NCBI GenBank assembly: GCA_022605405.1
Contig: JABYQQ010000001.1
Location: 4,960,001 to 5,024,000 of the forward strand
Length of the DNA stretch: 64,000 bases
Origin: Earliella scabrosa
Lineage: Eukaryota; Basidiomycota; Agaricomycetes; Polyporales; Polyporaceae
Direction of reading: 5' to 3'
Part shown: in pieces, positions 1-12,600 of the stretch
How the letters are laid out: every line of letters begins with the position of its first letter
How positions within the stretch are numbered: position 1 is the first letter of the stretch
The notes under the pieces: model-generated
The model's database searches: none
Told to the model about the DNA's origin: nothing
Seen by the model: only the letters and a program-made list of their open reading frames with translations
Translations under genes and position numbers: made by a program

Positions 1-3000
1 TATCTATCCTGAGGAAGTTGTAGCAGTGCGGCCTTCGCGCCACTGTGACAATAGTACAGGGCGAGCGAATGCGAGCGGGCGATAGCCCGCGAGCTGAGCG
101 AGCCTCTTCACCTTCGTGGCAAGGGCACGGGGAAACTTCTAGTAAGGGTTATAATTAGACTCGCGAGCTGCAGGCCGGTTCTCGGGGGCACATCTCTACA
201 TTCACGAACGGACGCTCGCTAAGCTGAAGCAAACGCACTACGAGGTATGCGCATGCATCGTATAGGCGAATGAATCTAGGGTGCTCGCAGCCGAACAAAT
301 CAATGTGCTGGGGGTTCAGGGGCTGGACGAACCGCAACGGGCGCTGCTGGGAAGAACAGCCGTTTGAGTTCTGGCTACGGGCCAGGAGGAAGCACGGCCA
401 GTGTGTGAACGTACCTGCAGATCACCTCGCTTCATACAGGAATACCGGATGCAGAACAGGGACAGCCGCGGGGCATGCGGTCATCATCGGCCATGGAAGG
501 GAGACAGGTTGCCTGACCTACATAACGTGGCAGAACAGAACTCTCGGCAAGCGCAGTAATGCGCATGCAGACCACAAGCTGAGAGGTCTGGACGCCGGAC
601 GGTCTGAGAGCAGCAATTGAGAGCCAGGCAGGAAGGCAAGGAACGCACCGCACTCTCCCTATGCGGAGGAATTGCCAGGCTAGGGCATGTTCACCATCCT
701 CGCTCGCGGTGAACATCTACAAGGCCCGTTGCGTACTCAGTCCTGGTGTCGCTAGATCTGTATGGGGCAAGAAATAATCCCCACGTCTCAGAAGTTGGTC
801 ACCATACCTCGGCGCTGGTCGCCAGCCGAGGTTCGTCTGACCGTTGAGGGTTTGGGAAATTGGTTTGTCGCGGTAAGGGGTGGACATCCCGTTCAATGGC
901 TATCACAAACACTGTGAACTTTGCCCACGAAATGGCTGGGGCCCCGGCGTCCATATGAGGAGCAAGCCTCCCTATTGCCAGCTGCAAGCGCAGTCAGACT
1001 TCGACACACAGGTGATAGCCTGTCATAAATCAAACTCACCAATGTACGTACTCCATTAAGATTGAACACGCTGACGTCCAATCTCCGCATGCCAAGCACA
1101 GCACATGAATATCTTTCCCTGAGAACTGGCCCGGGTTGGAGGACGTTTCGATCCAGGACTCGGGGTGCCCGGCCTGTGCCGTCAACATAGGTCAACGTGC
1201 AACATCGTCGTAAACGAACGAAGCTGACCCGCCCGAGCCGTGTGATCTTCAGAGCTTCATTTCCGCTCTACCAGACGGTTATCAGCGGGTCTTGCCATGC
1301 GCACATGCCTGTCGGATACATGTGATTAGCTCCTGTCTACTCCGGGCGCAGCGAGGATTCCACACCACCCACATACTTGCAGCCTGCCACGACTTTGCTT
1401 CCGCCGTCCCGTTCAATGTCCGAACGCCAAGCAAAGAACACTGGTAAGCCTCGGGTGGGAGCACCGTGAGGCGCACCCCCGAACATCGGCCAGGAGCACT
1501 GGCATGGCAATCTAATGATACGCCTGGATGCTCGGAGAACGGGGAACGTGCAGTGCGCCCTCTCCTTCCTATCTCCAAGTGCTTCGAGGAGGAGATGGAT
1601 AAGAAGGAATGGGGCGCCGCGGCGGAGAGCGGGTCGATACTCGGAGTCCTTGTATATTTTGGGGTATGAACCAGAATGGTGAAGACAGCCTGCGGGCACA
1701 CAACATGCGAGCAACGACGGCGATTGCAAGACGCAACTCGTGGTCGTAGAGCGAGAAGTCGGTACCCTGGAGGGTGTGAGCGCGCGAAGGCGTCATGAAT
1801 ACAACCCTAATGCGCCAAGTCGGAGAGATACGATGCAATGCGGAAGTCGGTCGTGGCATGTAGTCACAGCGCCCACGACCATCGTGTGATGCGGAGCATG
1901 CGGGGCCTAATCACAATGCGAGGGGGGAAAGCGACTCGGATAATCTGTAAGGCCTGTGACTTTGTCAGCGCGAGTGGGAACGCAGTGATGATGTGAAGAT
2001 GAGAGTCAGAAGTTGGGCAAAAATAGCAGGCAGAGAGCTCCAACTGACCGTAGCGGCGTCGTGAAGGCTTCCAGGACCTTTGATCTTGCAGTGCATGAGC
2101 TTCAAGTTCGCGTGTCACAAGACGCGTCGGACGTGGTCGTTCCGAGTCCGAGCGGCGTCCGAGAGCGTGCTATAACCGTGCTCTTGCACTGAACGCTGCT
2201 TGAGCGGTTGAGAGGTCTAATGTGTCTTGTCATAGCGGACTACGGCGTATTCTGTAGACGTAAGACGCGCAGTTGGTAGAGTGTGAACGTTTACGAGAGC
2301 GGCGCTAGAGTGGTCATAATCAATTCAAACGACTTGAAATACGTTGTCGAGTGTAGGTAGTAGCAGACCATGCAATATGTGAGTAGGGGTCTTGGGAGTT
2401 GGGAGAACCAGTTCAAGTGTGTAGCCGCCGGAAGACGCCCGTCGAGGGCAGGGGCCACGTGGCATATGTTCGACGCCAACTTGAACTTGAACGGGGTTAA
2501 GTGCCATCGTGGTGCAAGTTGTGCTCCTCACACAGCCATGCATTAAAAATCCAGGTTTGTGCTGGTCATCTTTCGTCTCCGGTGATCGTGACGCTCACGA
2601 TACTCACGATGTAGCGCAGCCCACTCATGACACTGATCAGGTCCGTTTTCTGAAGCATCGTGATCTAGTGCCCCCTTGACGCACCCCGGCATGCTTTCCA
2701 GATCCATTCATGCCAGACGGTGACTATTTTCACTCAGAAAATTCTCTGAGAGTCTACAGACCTCTGGCAGTGTTCCTTCGGACTCGTCGAAGACTCTACC
2801 CAGACGAAGCACATGTGCGGCGCACTCGTCACTCTTCGACTGAAACATCCTGCAGTCGTAACACAGCTGGTCGGAGGCAGAACTCTGAGTGCATACCAGA
2901 CACGCACGCCACCTTAGTATGTACACGATGCCCAGTGGAACCCGACCCCGGTTGAGAGTCATGGCTATGGCTAAGCAACATAGCCCCGCGGACTTTGTTC

Positions 3001-5553
3001 TCAAGTGTATATGAAGTCATATGGACGTTGTCTTTGTTCCACTCGGCACGCGATGAGAGTAAGTTGCGCCGTTCCATCCTCGTGCGCTGTTATGTTGGTC
3101 GCGAGATCCGGTCGTATTGACATCACCCCCGCTAGACATACGGACCCCAGCCTCATAGCGGATGGTACACTCACGCGACCTCACCGCGTCCATGTCGAGC
3201 TCCACCTACGCACGCAATCCGACCCAACATCGCATTTAGTGTCGCCGCGCGGAACATCTCGCGCGCGGCAAACCTCGAATCTTCCGAACGCCTGACGCAC
3301 CGGGACGATACATAATAGAAAGACGGCGGTACGACATCCACAACAGCCACGCTCCCACTCGAACTTTCTCCCGGGCCCGACCACTGCGTCTGCGCTCGCG
3401 CGCGCGGGGCGTCCACACACGCGAGCCTCGAGGCAACAACAGGCCCCGCGCGCGTGCAGCACCGCCGCGCTCTCGAGCCGTCGCGCCTGCGTCCCGGCGG
3501 CGCGAGTCCGACCCGACCAGTGGTGTAATCCAAGCCCGCTGCCCAGCGCGCCCAAGTATACTTACTAATGCTCACCTAGGCTCCGGCATTCGCGAGGCAG
3601 GCTGCAAAATTGTCGAGCTCGCGTCTGCGTCTGTCTTCGCGAGTTCCTGCCGCTGTCATGCATGTCAAGCTCGGAGTCGCGCGTTTGCAACAAGTGCCAA
3701 GTGGCCGGCCGCGCTGCCGCGACCGACGAGCGTCACGGTGACGAACGACGTCATACTTATCGCGCAGATCGCGACCCTATCGATCCCAACCTGTGACCGG
3801 CCGATCGCCAGCTGCTCGTATGGCGGTGACCCTGCGCGGTGGCTGAAATCTGGCTGAAATCTTCCGGAGCATGCCAAAACATGTACTCAAGACCGGGCTA
3901 GCACCAGCACCTGAAGAACTTCGGAAACCGACATTCCGCCTCGGAATCTTCAAGTCCTCCGTCTCGTCTCGAGAAGCTTCTCGCAATCATCTTGGTGAGG
4001 TCAGACGCCTTCACCATCATGCATCCACCCCCAACGCTTTGCAAGACTTCACTTCACATCCATGCGAGTGGGCATCCGATATCCAGCGATATCCAGCACT
4101 CGATGAATGGGCCAAGCCAGCTCATACATACTTACAAGACACGGAGGACCGCACCCGTCCCGGCCGGCGCGGCTCGCGCCACCACGTCACTCGATTCAGC
4201 TCAAGTGTCACTCCGAGTCCAAGGCACGCCGCACCTACCGCCACCACCGCGTTCAGCTGCTCGACGTTCGACGCCGTCCGACGATCACCGACAATCCGAT
4301 CCATCGTGATTGTCGCGACGAGCGACGGCCGTACGTCGAGTCAGAGTCACGCACGTCCGCTTTGGGCCTGCGACGCTCGCGGTAGCTAGAGCTAAAGTCG
4401 GCGGAAGAGGAACTCACATAGACCGGCCGACCAACCTCAGCGCTACTGGTACTATAGCAGTAGCTACCTGGCCATGGATCAGTCTACGAGATGGGTGCTC
4501 GCGCGAGGCGCACCTCCGGAGTCCGACGCAGTCATCAGACAGACATCATACATCATCGTGCGACGTGCGGGCGCAGCGGTGGTGGCAGAGTCGACAATTG
4601 AATGCATGATCCACGCGGCGTGCTGTGCTCGTCGCGACGCACCTCCCACACATCCAGCCAGCGTCCGCGTCATCTGTGTGACCAGTGCGGATATGACAGT
4701 GAGCAAGCACTTCAAATGCAAGGGAAGCCACACGCGACGGAGCGGACGCGCGAATGGAACCGGGACACAATAAGTATATTGCATTGGAGCGTCGTGTCCC
4801 CGCAGGCAGGCAGAGCTCACAAGTGACAAACAAGCGGAATGTCAGTGAACACAACTCGCGCCCGTGCCTGAGTAGGTAACGTGTGGTCGAGAAAAGCCGA
4901 AGGGAGAGAGGTAGAGAGGATAGAGCGCGGAGAGAGGAAAAGGAGGAGGGAGCGGAGGAGAGTCGTCGTCGTAGGGGAGAGGTGGTATGCGGGGTATGGA
5001 CAACGTTGCCGCCTCGCGGAGAGGAGAGGAGAGGAGACTGGACTCGGGTGGGAAGAGAGACGGCTATGGACACGAACGGACACGGACAGACAGAGACACG
5101 GGGCTGGTAACGTAGCAGGGGTCGTCATGAGGATGAGGATGCGGATGTGGAGAGGGATCGGGCTGGATTGAGGTTGATTGCGAGGTATGAATTGGTATGA
5201 ACGGTATGCGGGGTGAAATAAAAGCGAGAATAACGAGAGGGAGGGAGGAGAGCGGTGCGGAGAACAAATATGTGGACGGTATGAGGTCGTGAATAGGTTG
5301 TAGTACAGGTGAGGATTACTTGTGGATTCGGATTCTTTGCTTTGGATTCTGGTTCTGCTGCTCATCGAGAGTCCGTCACGGGTCACGGTCGCCCACTTCT
5401 GACCAGCTCACCGTCTGCTATGCACATCACTCGCCCCGCCTGCCGACGACGGCCCGTCATGTCACCATGTCGCTCGTCGCGCAGCGGAGGGATGTGAAAC
5501 GCCCCACGGCGTCCTCGGACATAGGGCGCCAGACACGAGGCGGTCGAGGCAGG
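1..5553. other. gene-free stretch, no supported feature
   Basis: I find no reading frame with recognisable domains, consistent codon use or a chain of phase-compatible introns. ORFs here are short, overlap on both strands and look like chance frames in GC-rich DNA. About 4880-5300 is strongly purine-rich on the plus strand (pyrimidine-rich on the minus strand). Such tracts are common in fungal promoter or terminator regions, so this one may belong to the gene ending at 5554. Nothing else is supported. Confidence 0.5.
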
Positions 5554-6692
5554 CTAGAACCCACCAAGACAGCCCGCGTCTTCGAAGCCAAAGCCGCTGA
5601 GCTTCGAGCTAGCCTCGGAGACGTTCTTGTACCGCGCCAGACGCTCCGCACGCTCTCGGTCCCTACGCTCCCGACTCCGGTCGCGGTGGTCCCGGCCACG
5701 GTCCGCGTCGCGTTGTCTATTCCTGCGCTCGCGCTCCGGGCTAGCCGGAACGCCGGCGGAGGGGGACATTGGATTTGAGGGATACGAGTACGCGGTGGCG
5801 GACGATGGATTGGGCACGGGCATGGGCGCAGTAGTGCGGGACTTGCGTCTCGAGTGCGTAGGGGATGAAGGAGAACGGGAACGCACGGGAGAGGTCGACT
5901 TGTGGAGGTTTGACCCACTATTTGACAAGCCGGGCGAGTAGCACTGGGAATTTGAGGGCGAGTGGGAGGGCGAGGTGGAAGCGCGGACACGAGGAGAAGG
6001 CGGGTGAGGAAGGAAGGAGAGGGCAGAGGTGGAGGGAGCATTGGTCCCAGCAAGAGTAAGGTTCATGAGGGACTGCTCAAGAGACATCTTGCCGTGATAT
6101 GAAGCTGTGGTCACGAAACCCGTTTGGGCCACAGCGTCAGTAAGCGAGATAAGGGCACACTGTGGCCAAATGTATGCTCACTAGCGTAGAGCTCCGGAGG
6201 AGGGCTGGCGATGCCGTCGCTCTCTTCTGAAGACTCAGAGGAGGAGAGGTCTGGAACAAGAGGAGGGAGAGGGTGGTAGTCCACACGGGGACTCTGTCGG
6301 GGAGTGGGGTCGTCGTCCTGGCGAGAGTCGTGGTCTGGGACAGCTCTGGGGTGGAGGTGTTTGCCTCCTGTGGGGCTCAGGCTTGTACGCTTCGAGCGAC
6401 GAATGAAAGAGGATGATGACTCGTCGGGGGCGTAGGTGCGACCAGGGCAGCCACGTTCAGGGAGAGCACAGCGATTTGGGAGGACGACGATGGGAGACCT
6501 GTCATAGGGGATGGCGTTGCCGAGGGTGTGGGTGAGGGCAGTCTGAGGAGGGAAACGGACGAGGGGAGAGAGGATGGAGGGGTCGATTGCGAGGAGCGTC
6601 GAGGGCTCGTCTTGCGGGGGCGGGGAGAGGGGGGAGGGGTGGGTGGACCGTTTGAGGCAGGGGCGGGGACAGGGCGAGTACGAAGGCGGCAT
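5554..6692 (-). CDS. conserved hypothetical Ser/Pro/Arg-rich protein, 2 exons
   Basis: I model two exons, 6692-6182 and 6104-5554. They are joined by a 77-nt intron with a GTGAGC donor and CACAG acceptor, phase 1, giving 353 aa. The protein is largely disordered. The N-terminal third is Pro-rich; a central segment around residues 95-115 carries YDRSPIVV and CALPERGCPGRTY, which I recall as a conserved block in uncharacterised basidiomycete proteins. An acidic Ser run with SSSESSEESD lies near residues 155-165, and the C-terminal third is Ser/Pro-rich, then an Arg/Asp/Glu-rich segment (about 285-320) of RERRDRERAER type. No catalytic domain or membrane segment is visible. The start at 6692 is the first ATG in the open frame, but an upstream exon is possible. 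The stop at 5554 could be bypassed by another intron. The function is unknown and I infer none. Confidence 0.6.
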
Positions 6693-9600
6693 CGTCGTTG
6701 GCGGATGGGAGGAAGGGAGGCGAGGAGGAGTGAGCTGGCAGAGGACGAGAGACGGCTTGAGGTCAACAGCGGAGGGCCATGGTGGGCGTATCTATATCAC
6801 TCGCAGAGAAAAGGAAAGCGAAGAGAGCAGGTCGGGGTGAAAAGAGAAGCTGCCCGGCGCTTCCTTTGTCTCGTCCTCCCTTTGCACATATAAGGCAGCT
6901 TGCCCTCCCGGCCTGCTACGGACGGGCGCCTGTGCCACCCGGCTCAGAGTTGCCATGCTTGGTCGTCGGCGAGCGTGGCCGGCGAGTCAGATCGCCGTTC
7001 TGAATCTGCCCCCTTGGCTCGTCTGCGCCCGGGCAAGGGGCCTCTCTCCTCCTGCGCCCCCTTCGCGACTTCGACTTCTGTCCCTCTCAAGCTCCCAAAC
7101 TCTGCCCCACCGCTCGCATGCCCTCGCACGAGCTCGCATGATGACATATCTCGCCTCGCGCGCGGACGGAGGTTAGATCGGAATCGGAGAGGGCCTTGTC
7201 CGGTCCCCCCTCCGACCCTCTCGCTCTACTCACCGCCCTCGTTTCGCCTATCAGCCCTGCCTCCCCTTGGCCGCCCCCAGCCCATAATTATCACAACGTG
7301 CGTCCCGCCCTCGCCCCGCCCCTTCCATCCCGCCTCCACACCGCCGCGACGCTCTTCAAGACGACGCTGCCAACGTGCTTGCTTGCTGGTCAATGCCTCC
7401 CCGTTCCCGCCTCGCCTCCGCGCGCGCGAGCCCGCCTTCCAAGTCGCGAGCTCGGCCAACACCGCCCTGCCGCTCTGCTAGCTTCTGCTAGCTTGTCCAT
7501 CCATCGCCATCCTCTTTTGTTGGGTGGCACATCAATCTACGTCTGACCGCTGGCCTCACCGTACGCTGGATCCCAATTACTGCCTCCTTCACGCTTCCTT
7601 CTAACTCCGTCATCCCCGCCGACTGCCTCGAGGCCGTCCTTGCCCGCATGACTGACGCCATCCACCCATCGATCGTCTCTCTCCTCCTCGCACACACAAC
7701 AATCTTCCATTCGTCGTTTCTCTCTTCAATTTTCCTCGTCCCACCCGGTCCCACCACTACCCAGTCTCCCGCGCGCTCGGGACTCGCCCTCAACCAAGCG
7801 CAAGCGCCGTCTTCCTTGCTCCTTTCCAGCTGCTTTGCCGTCTCAATACAGATCTTTTCCTCCCTTTCGCGACATTCCGCGGACTTCAAGAACACCCCGA
7901 CGTTTCCTTTCACGAGCTCGCGCGTGCCCAATGAATGCCCACACTCCGCCTACCGCCTACTTTCTAAAGCTTACCGCACGATTCCGGCCACCTGCGCTCC
8001 CCTCTGCTTCTCCGGACGCTCAAGATCCCCTGCTCCTCCACCACCTCGTTGCCCGGCCGTGTGAAGGACGCCGACGAGTTTCCCCTTCGGTCGCACCCCT
8101 CCTCAATCCTGAGCCACTCGTCCAGATGAGGTATCTCCGCCCCGCCCGCGGCGCCCGGCCACAGATCACGCTCGCCCTCCCACCGCACTTCGCGCACCGG
8201 AGCTCAACATCCAGCACGGGCTCGCAGCCCAGCTCAGCGTCCACACTCGTCCACCGGGCTCCAGACACGGCCGTGACATGAGCACAGATGCATGCAGCCA
8301 TAGAGATATGTTCCAACCGATGCCGTACGTTCTGCACTCTCGATCGCTCGCCCGCTCGCTTCTCGTCCCCACCCCGGATTCCTCGCCCATGCGCAACGCG
8401 TCCTGTCTGCCTCACCCACGTCTCGAGTCCCTGGCCCACGAAAAACTTTATCGTCAAACGACATGCCGCTGCGCGTCTGCGTTCTCGCTCCCACGTCTCG
8501 CGTGCACCCGGACGACGTGACCTGCCTCGGTCTTGCAGTCTGGCATGCTACTGCGTCTGTCTGCATGCGTCTGTCTTTCTAGCTATGGCAGCGGACTTGC
8601 CTATCACGCTTGACGCTGCGCGCGTCGCTATCGCGCGGCGCTCGCAGCTACTACCTCCGGTCTGTCAATCATCGTCAAGACCTCCAAACCTCCGACTGGG
8701 ACTGGCGACCAGTACTTTCTCTGGCTATCTGGGAATCTCGATATCGCTGTGGGCATTTGATGAGCGTCCCCGCCCAGACCTTCAAGCTTCAAAACCTTGA
8801 AGAAGAAGTTCGGGCCAAATTTCAAAGCGCCGCGCTGCGCTGCGTCCTGGCCACACGGCGCGTCCCACGCTCGTCTGCGCGTGTTCCCATCAACCCGCCA
8901 CACGCGTTGACGATATTGTCGTCATCGGCCGCGTCGCGCGACAGCCTATAGGCTGTAGCCTATATGCGCTCGCCTCGCCCGGTTTTGCCCGCCTCGTGAA
9001 GACACGGCGCGGCTTGCGGCAACCCCAACTATGCGTATTGGAGGATGGCAACACGGACGGGATGAACTGTAAGATGGGGACGGGGGTGGGATAGCAATGC
9101 ACGCGCGGTGGGAAGGTCTTCGCGCGATTGCATCCGACGGCGGACGCTCGGTATCAAGTTTTTGTGGTGGTCTTCCCGTCCCCGCGCCTGCGTCCTGTGT
9201 TCTGTGTTCTGCGTTCTGTCTTAGTTCTATCCCCGTGCCTAAATGCAGCTTGCGTTTCACAGACCCGCTCCTCTGTGTTCTGTGTTCTGTGTTCTGGGTT
9301 TGCGTCCCTGTCTGAGCTCTGCCAGCCGTCGAAAGATAGCGTCAGCGTTCCTGTTCCCACATGTTCCGGCTTCACCCTCAAGCTTCAAGCGTCCGTCCCA
9401 GGCGAGCTCGAGCCTCAGTCCTCATCCCATACCGTTCGACGGCGATCGCGCATCGTAGCCTCGCGCGACGAACGATCGTACGATCAGCTAGCCGCGATAT
9501 CGGCTGAGCACGGTGGTCGTCGTCCATCCTCAACCAGAACCAACTACTAAACAGACCAACAAACCACATTGCGAACACACCTCAACACCTCGGCGGGGTG

Positions 9601-12600
9601 GACATTGATATTCTGGTGGCCGCGAGAGCCACGATCCATCTATCCAGCGGCCAGCCCTATCCAGCCTCGCCTGCGCGTTTCCGGGTCTATCTTTGCACGC
9701 CCCTCTGCTCCCACAGCCGGCAGTGTCATCTGACCGCGTCCTCGCTCTCGTCCACTTCTCGTCCTCTCTGTGGACTGCGATCTCTGAACTCTCGGACCAC
9801 CCACCACCGGTCACGACCGGAACTCACGTCTTGTTCTCGCTTTCGATTCAAGCACCGTTATCTCTCTCGTGGTCCCGTGGTCCCGTGGTCGCGTCTGTAT
9901 GTCTATCTCCCCCTCCGTGCGCTATTCTCGCTCGCAATGCGCAATGCGTATCACGTCAAGCACAAAGCGAACTTAGCGCAGACATACACACAGCACATAT
10001 GTCATACGCCCTGGCCGATATAGTGCGATCGACGCATATTAGTAGCCGCGCCAACCCCGGACCTCCCCGGACCTCCTAGTTTGCGCCCTCACCGGAGTCA
10101 ACTGACCTCGCCCGATCTGGCATCTCGAGAGCCCGTCCGCGCTACCTGGTCTTTCGCGCCTTTCATGGCCTTAGGGTCTCAAGGTCAAGTTCACGTCCGG
10201 GTCTCAAGCTTTGAAAGTTGGACTGAACACTAGTGCTAATGCTTGCATGGCGCGTCCGGATCCTCAGCGTACGCGTGGCCCGCGATCGGGCTGGCGTCAT
10301 CTCGAGACCTCGCGCGGCGCATGATGCATGATTGCAAGGTTCAAACGAAACTTCAACTTAGCAGGACCGTGCGCGTGTGCGTCATGCTATACGTTGGTCG
10401 AGTGGAGCTATCGCGAAGCACGGAGCAAGAACGCGAACAAGAACGGGCAACACACGGTGGCGCCCCGGGAGTGCGTCTACTCGCCGCCTCCGGAAGACGT
10501 CGACCTCGCGAGTCGTAGCATCGCCGTTGCCTTCCTTGGGCGACCATACAAGGCTACTTTCAACTTCAACGCTTCATGTCCCCGATCGATTGTCTCGTGT
10601 CCGGCGCCCCTTCCCCCTCCGTTCACTGCGCTCCACACAATACACTCGAGCTCGCGATCTATCCTTGCCCCAGACAAACACAACAAGAGCGATACCGAAG
10701 TTGAAACGTGCGCCGGTCCCGCCGTGCCCACCGAGGCCTCTATCTGCTCCACTTCGGATTCGGGACGGTACAGAGCGCTCTCTTCGAGCGGTAACCACGA
10801 TACGCACCCGCCGGGCTCTCGTGCACGGCTTGTCACCCCCATCTGTCCGCTTTGGTTGGGTTCTGCTCCACTCCACCACACGTGCGACATACGAGGGGGG
10901 TCGATGTGTCGATGGGACGCGTCTCGTAATCCCCGTCGGCCGCCACCACATCGTACTGTCAATGCGCTGCGTGCATTGAAAAACCCGTCGGTCCGCACTC
11001 CGGCGAGCCCTCTAGATCTGTCACTGCAAGCTGCAAGTGCACCCCGGGTCTGTCGCTCGCTTACGTTCTTGCCTCCCTTGGGGTTTCGGCGAACTCGAGC
11101 TTGCTACGGTCTGATCATGATTCATGCTGATGGTTTCTCGTCCGGGCTCGTACTTGCCCAGGATCGTGTATGCAATGTATAGACGTGGAGGGGGCGGGCT
11201 CTTAGAGCGCGGTCACCTGCCCTCGTCCCATCTCTGCGCAATCACATATTCGCTCCGACCATCCGGGGTGCGATGCGACCCCCGCGCGTGCACCGTGCAC
11301 TTGCATGTGTCTCTAGGCTCTCGCCGGGCGTAGCGAGGCGCGTGCACAAGTGAAAGGAGGTATTGTGTGGCGTAATATCGCGCCGTGCTCAAACTCCCGA
11401 ACGCACGTCTGGCCACAAGCCCGCGCCCGCGCACGCAGCTGCGTTCGTCATGCCGACGGCGGAGGGCACCAAACGAGCAGTTCCTCACTTCGTGTGGCTC
11501 GCAGCTGACCGCGAGCGGGGGCGCCTACGACCGGCTCGTCGCCCGAAGATCCGAGTCGTCCGAGCGTTCGGAGCGTCTTCCTCTGTTCCTTCGTCCTCTT
11601 CTCTCCCTCGACTGTCCTCTTTCGCGTCCCGTGCGCTCAGCTGCGATACGACTCTCCTTCGCGTCGCTGACGGTCGATCATGCCAGCTGCCCGTTCCCCG
11701 GCGCGTGCGAGAAGCTCGTCTTTCCCCATGGCACCGGCCCTCGAGCTTCGTATCCCCGTTCTTCCACAGCTCGCCAAGACGCCGTTCCGACGCTCTACAT
11801 GTCCTCCTTCCCCTCTCGCAATGCACTCCCTCTCACGACGCAGCTCCATGCAGCCGGACGTACCTCTCACGTCTATGTCATTGTCAGGAGTCGGCACATA
11901 CGTCCGCGACCGCCGCGCTCCGTGCTCTGCGCGCACCCACGTGAGTTCTGTGCGCTGACACCCTGTGTGTTCAGCGATCGCGACGTGGGGCGTTGTATGC
12001 GATCGCGAGCAATAGCAAGATATGTCCAGAAGCTGGCCCAGGCGGGGTGATAGGCTGCCGTTCCTGGCCCTCTTCGAAGACGAGCTCTAATAACTATCGC
12101 GGACCGGAAACAGGCCTTCTTGACATGCATCGCCGACGTCCTGTAGCTACCTTCTTACAGTTCAATATACGTACGGCGACATACTGACATTGATATCCTT
12201 TACGAGTCGCGAACGGTCTGTCCCACAGACATCGGAACCCGGCCCAGCTCGGTCAATCGCTAGTCTGTGAGCCTAGAGCTCCACTCTTCTTCCCTGCCGC
12301 GGCATCTCTCGTCTACTGTCTACATACATCCTATTCGACAACCGGATGTCTGATCCGCCTCGAGCCACACGCTAGTAGCACACTTCCTGCTCTTCGCGAC
12401 GCGATTCAATACACTCAACCTCCGGCTCGCGGTCACCTGCCCTCCTTGCCCACACAAGCGCGGACCCCGTCGCACCCCTCCGCGCGCGTCGTTGCGTACT
12501 CGTCGCGTAATAACACGTCCAGGGCCTTTACCCCGCATCGTCATCGCGCTCTGCCCAAGACACGAGAATACGTGCCTGCGCCCACATCTGCCTACAAATC

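Noticed and set aside
10328..11182. 284-aa plus-strand frame
   Set aside because: Composition is Arg/Ser/Pro/Cys-rich, it overlaps other long frames on both strands, and no domain or splice partner is visible.
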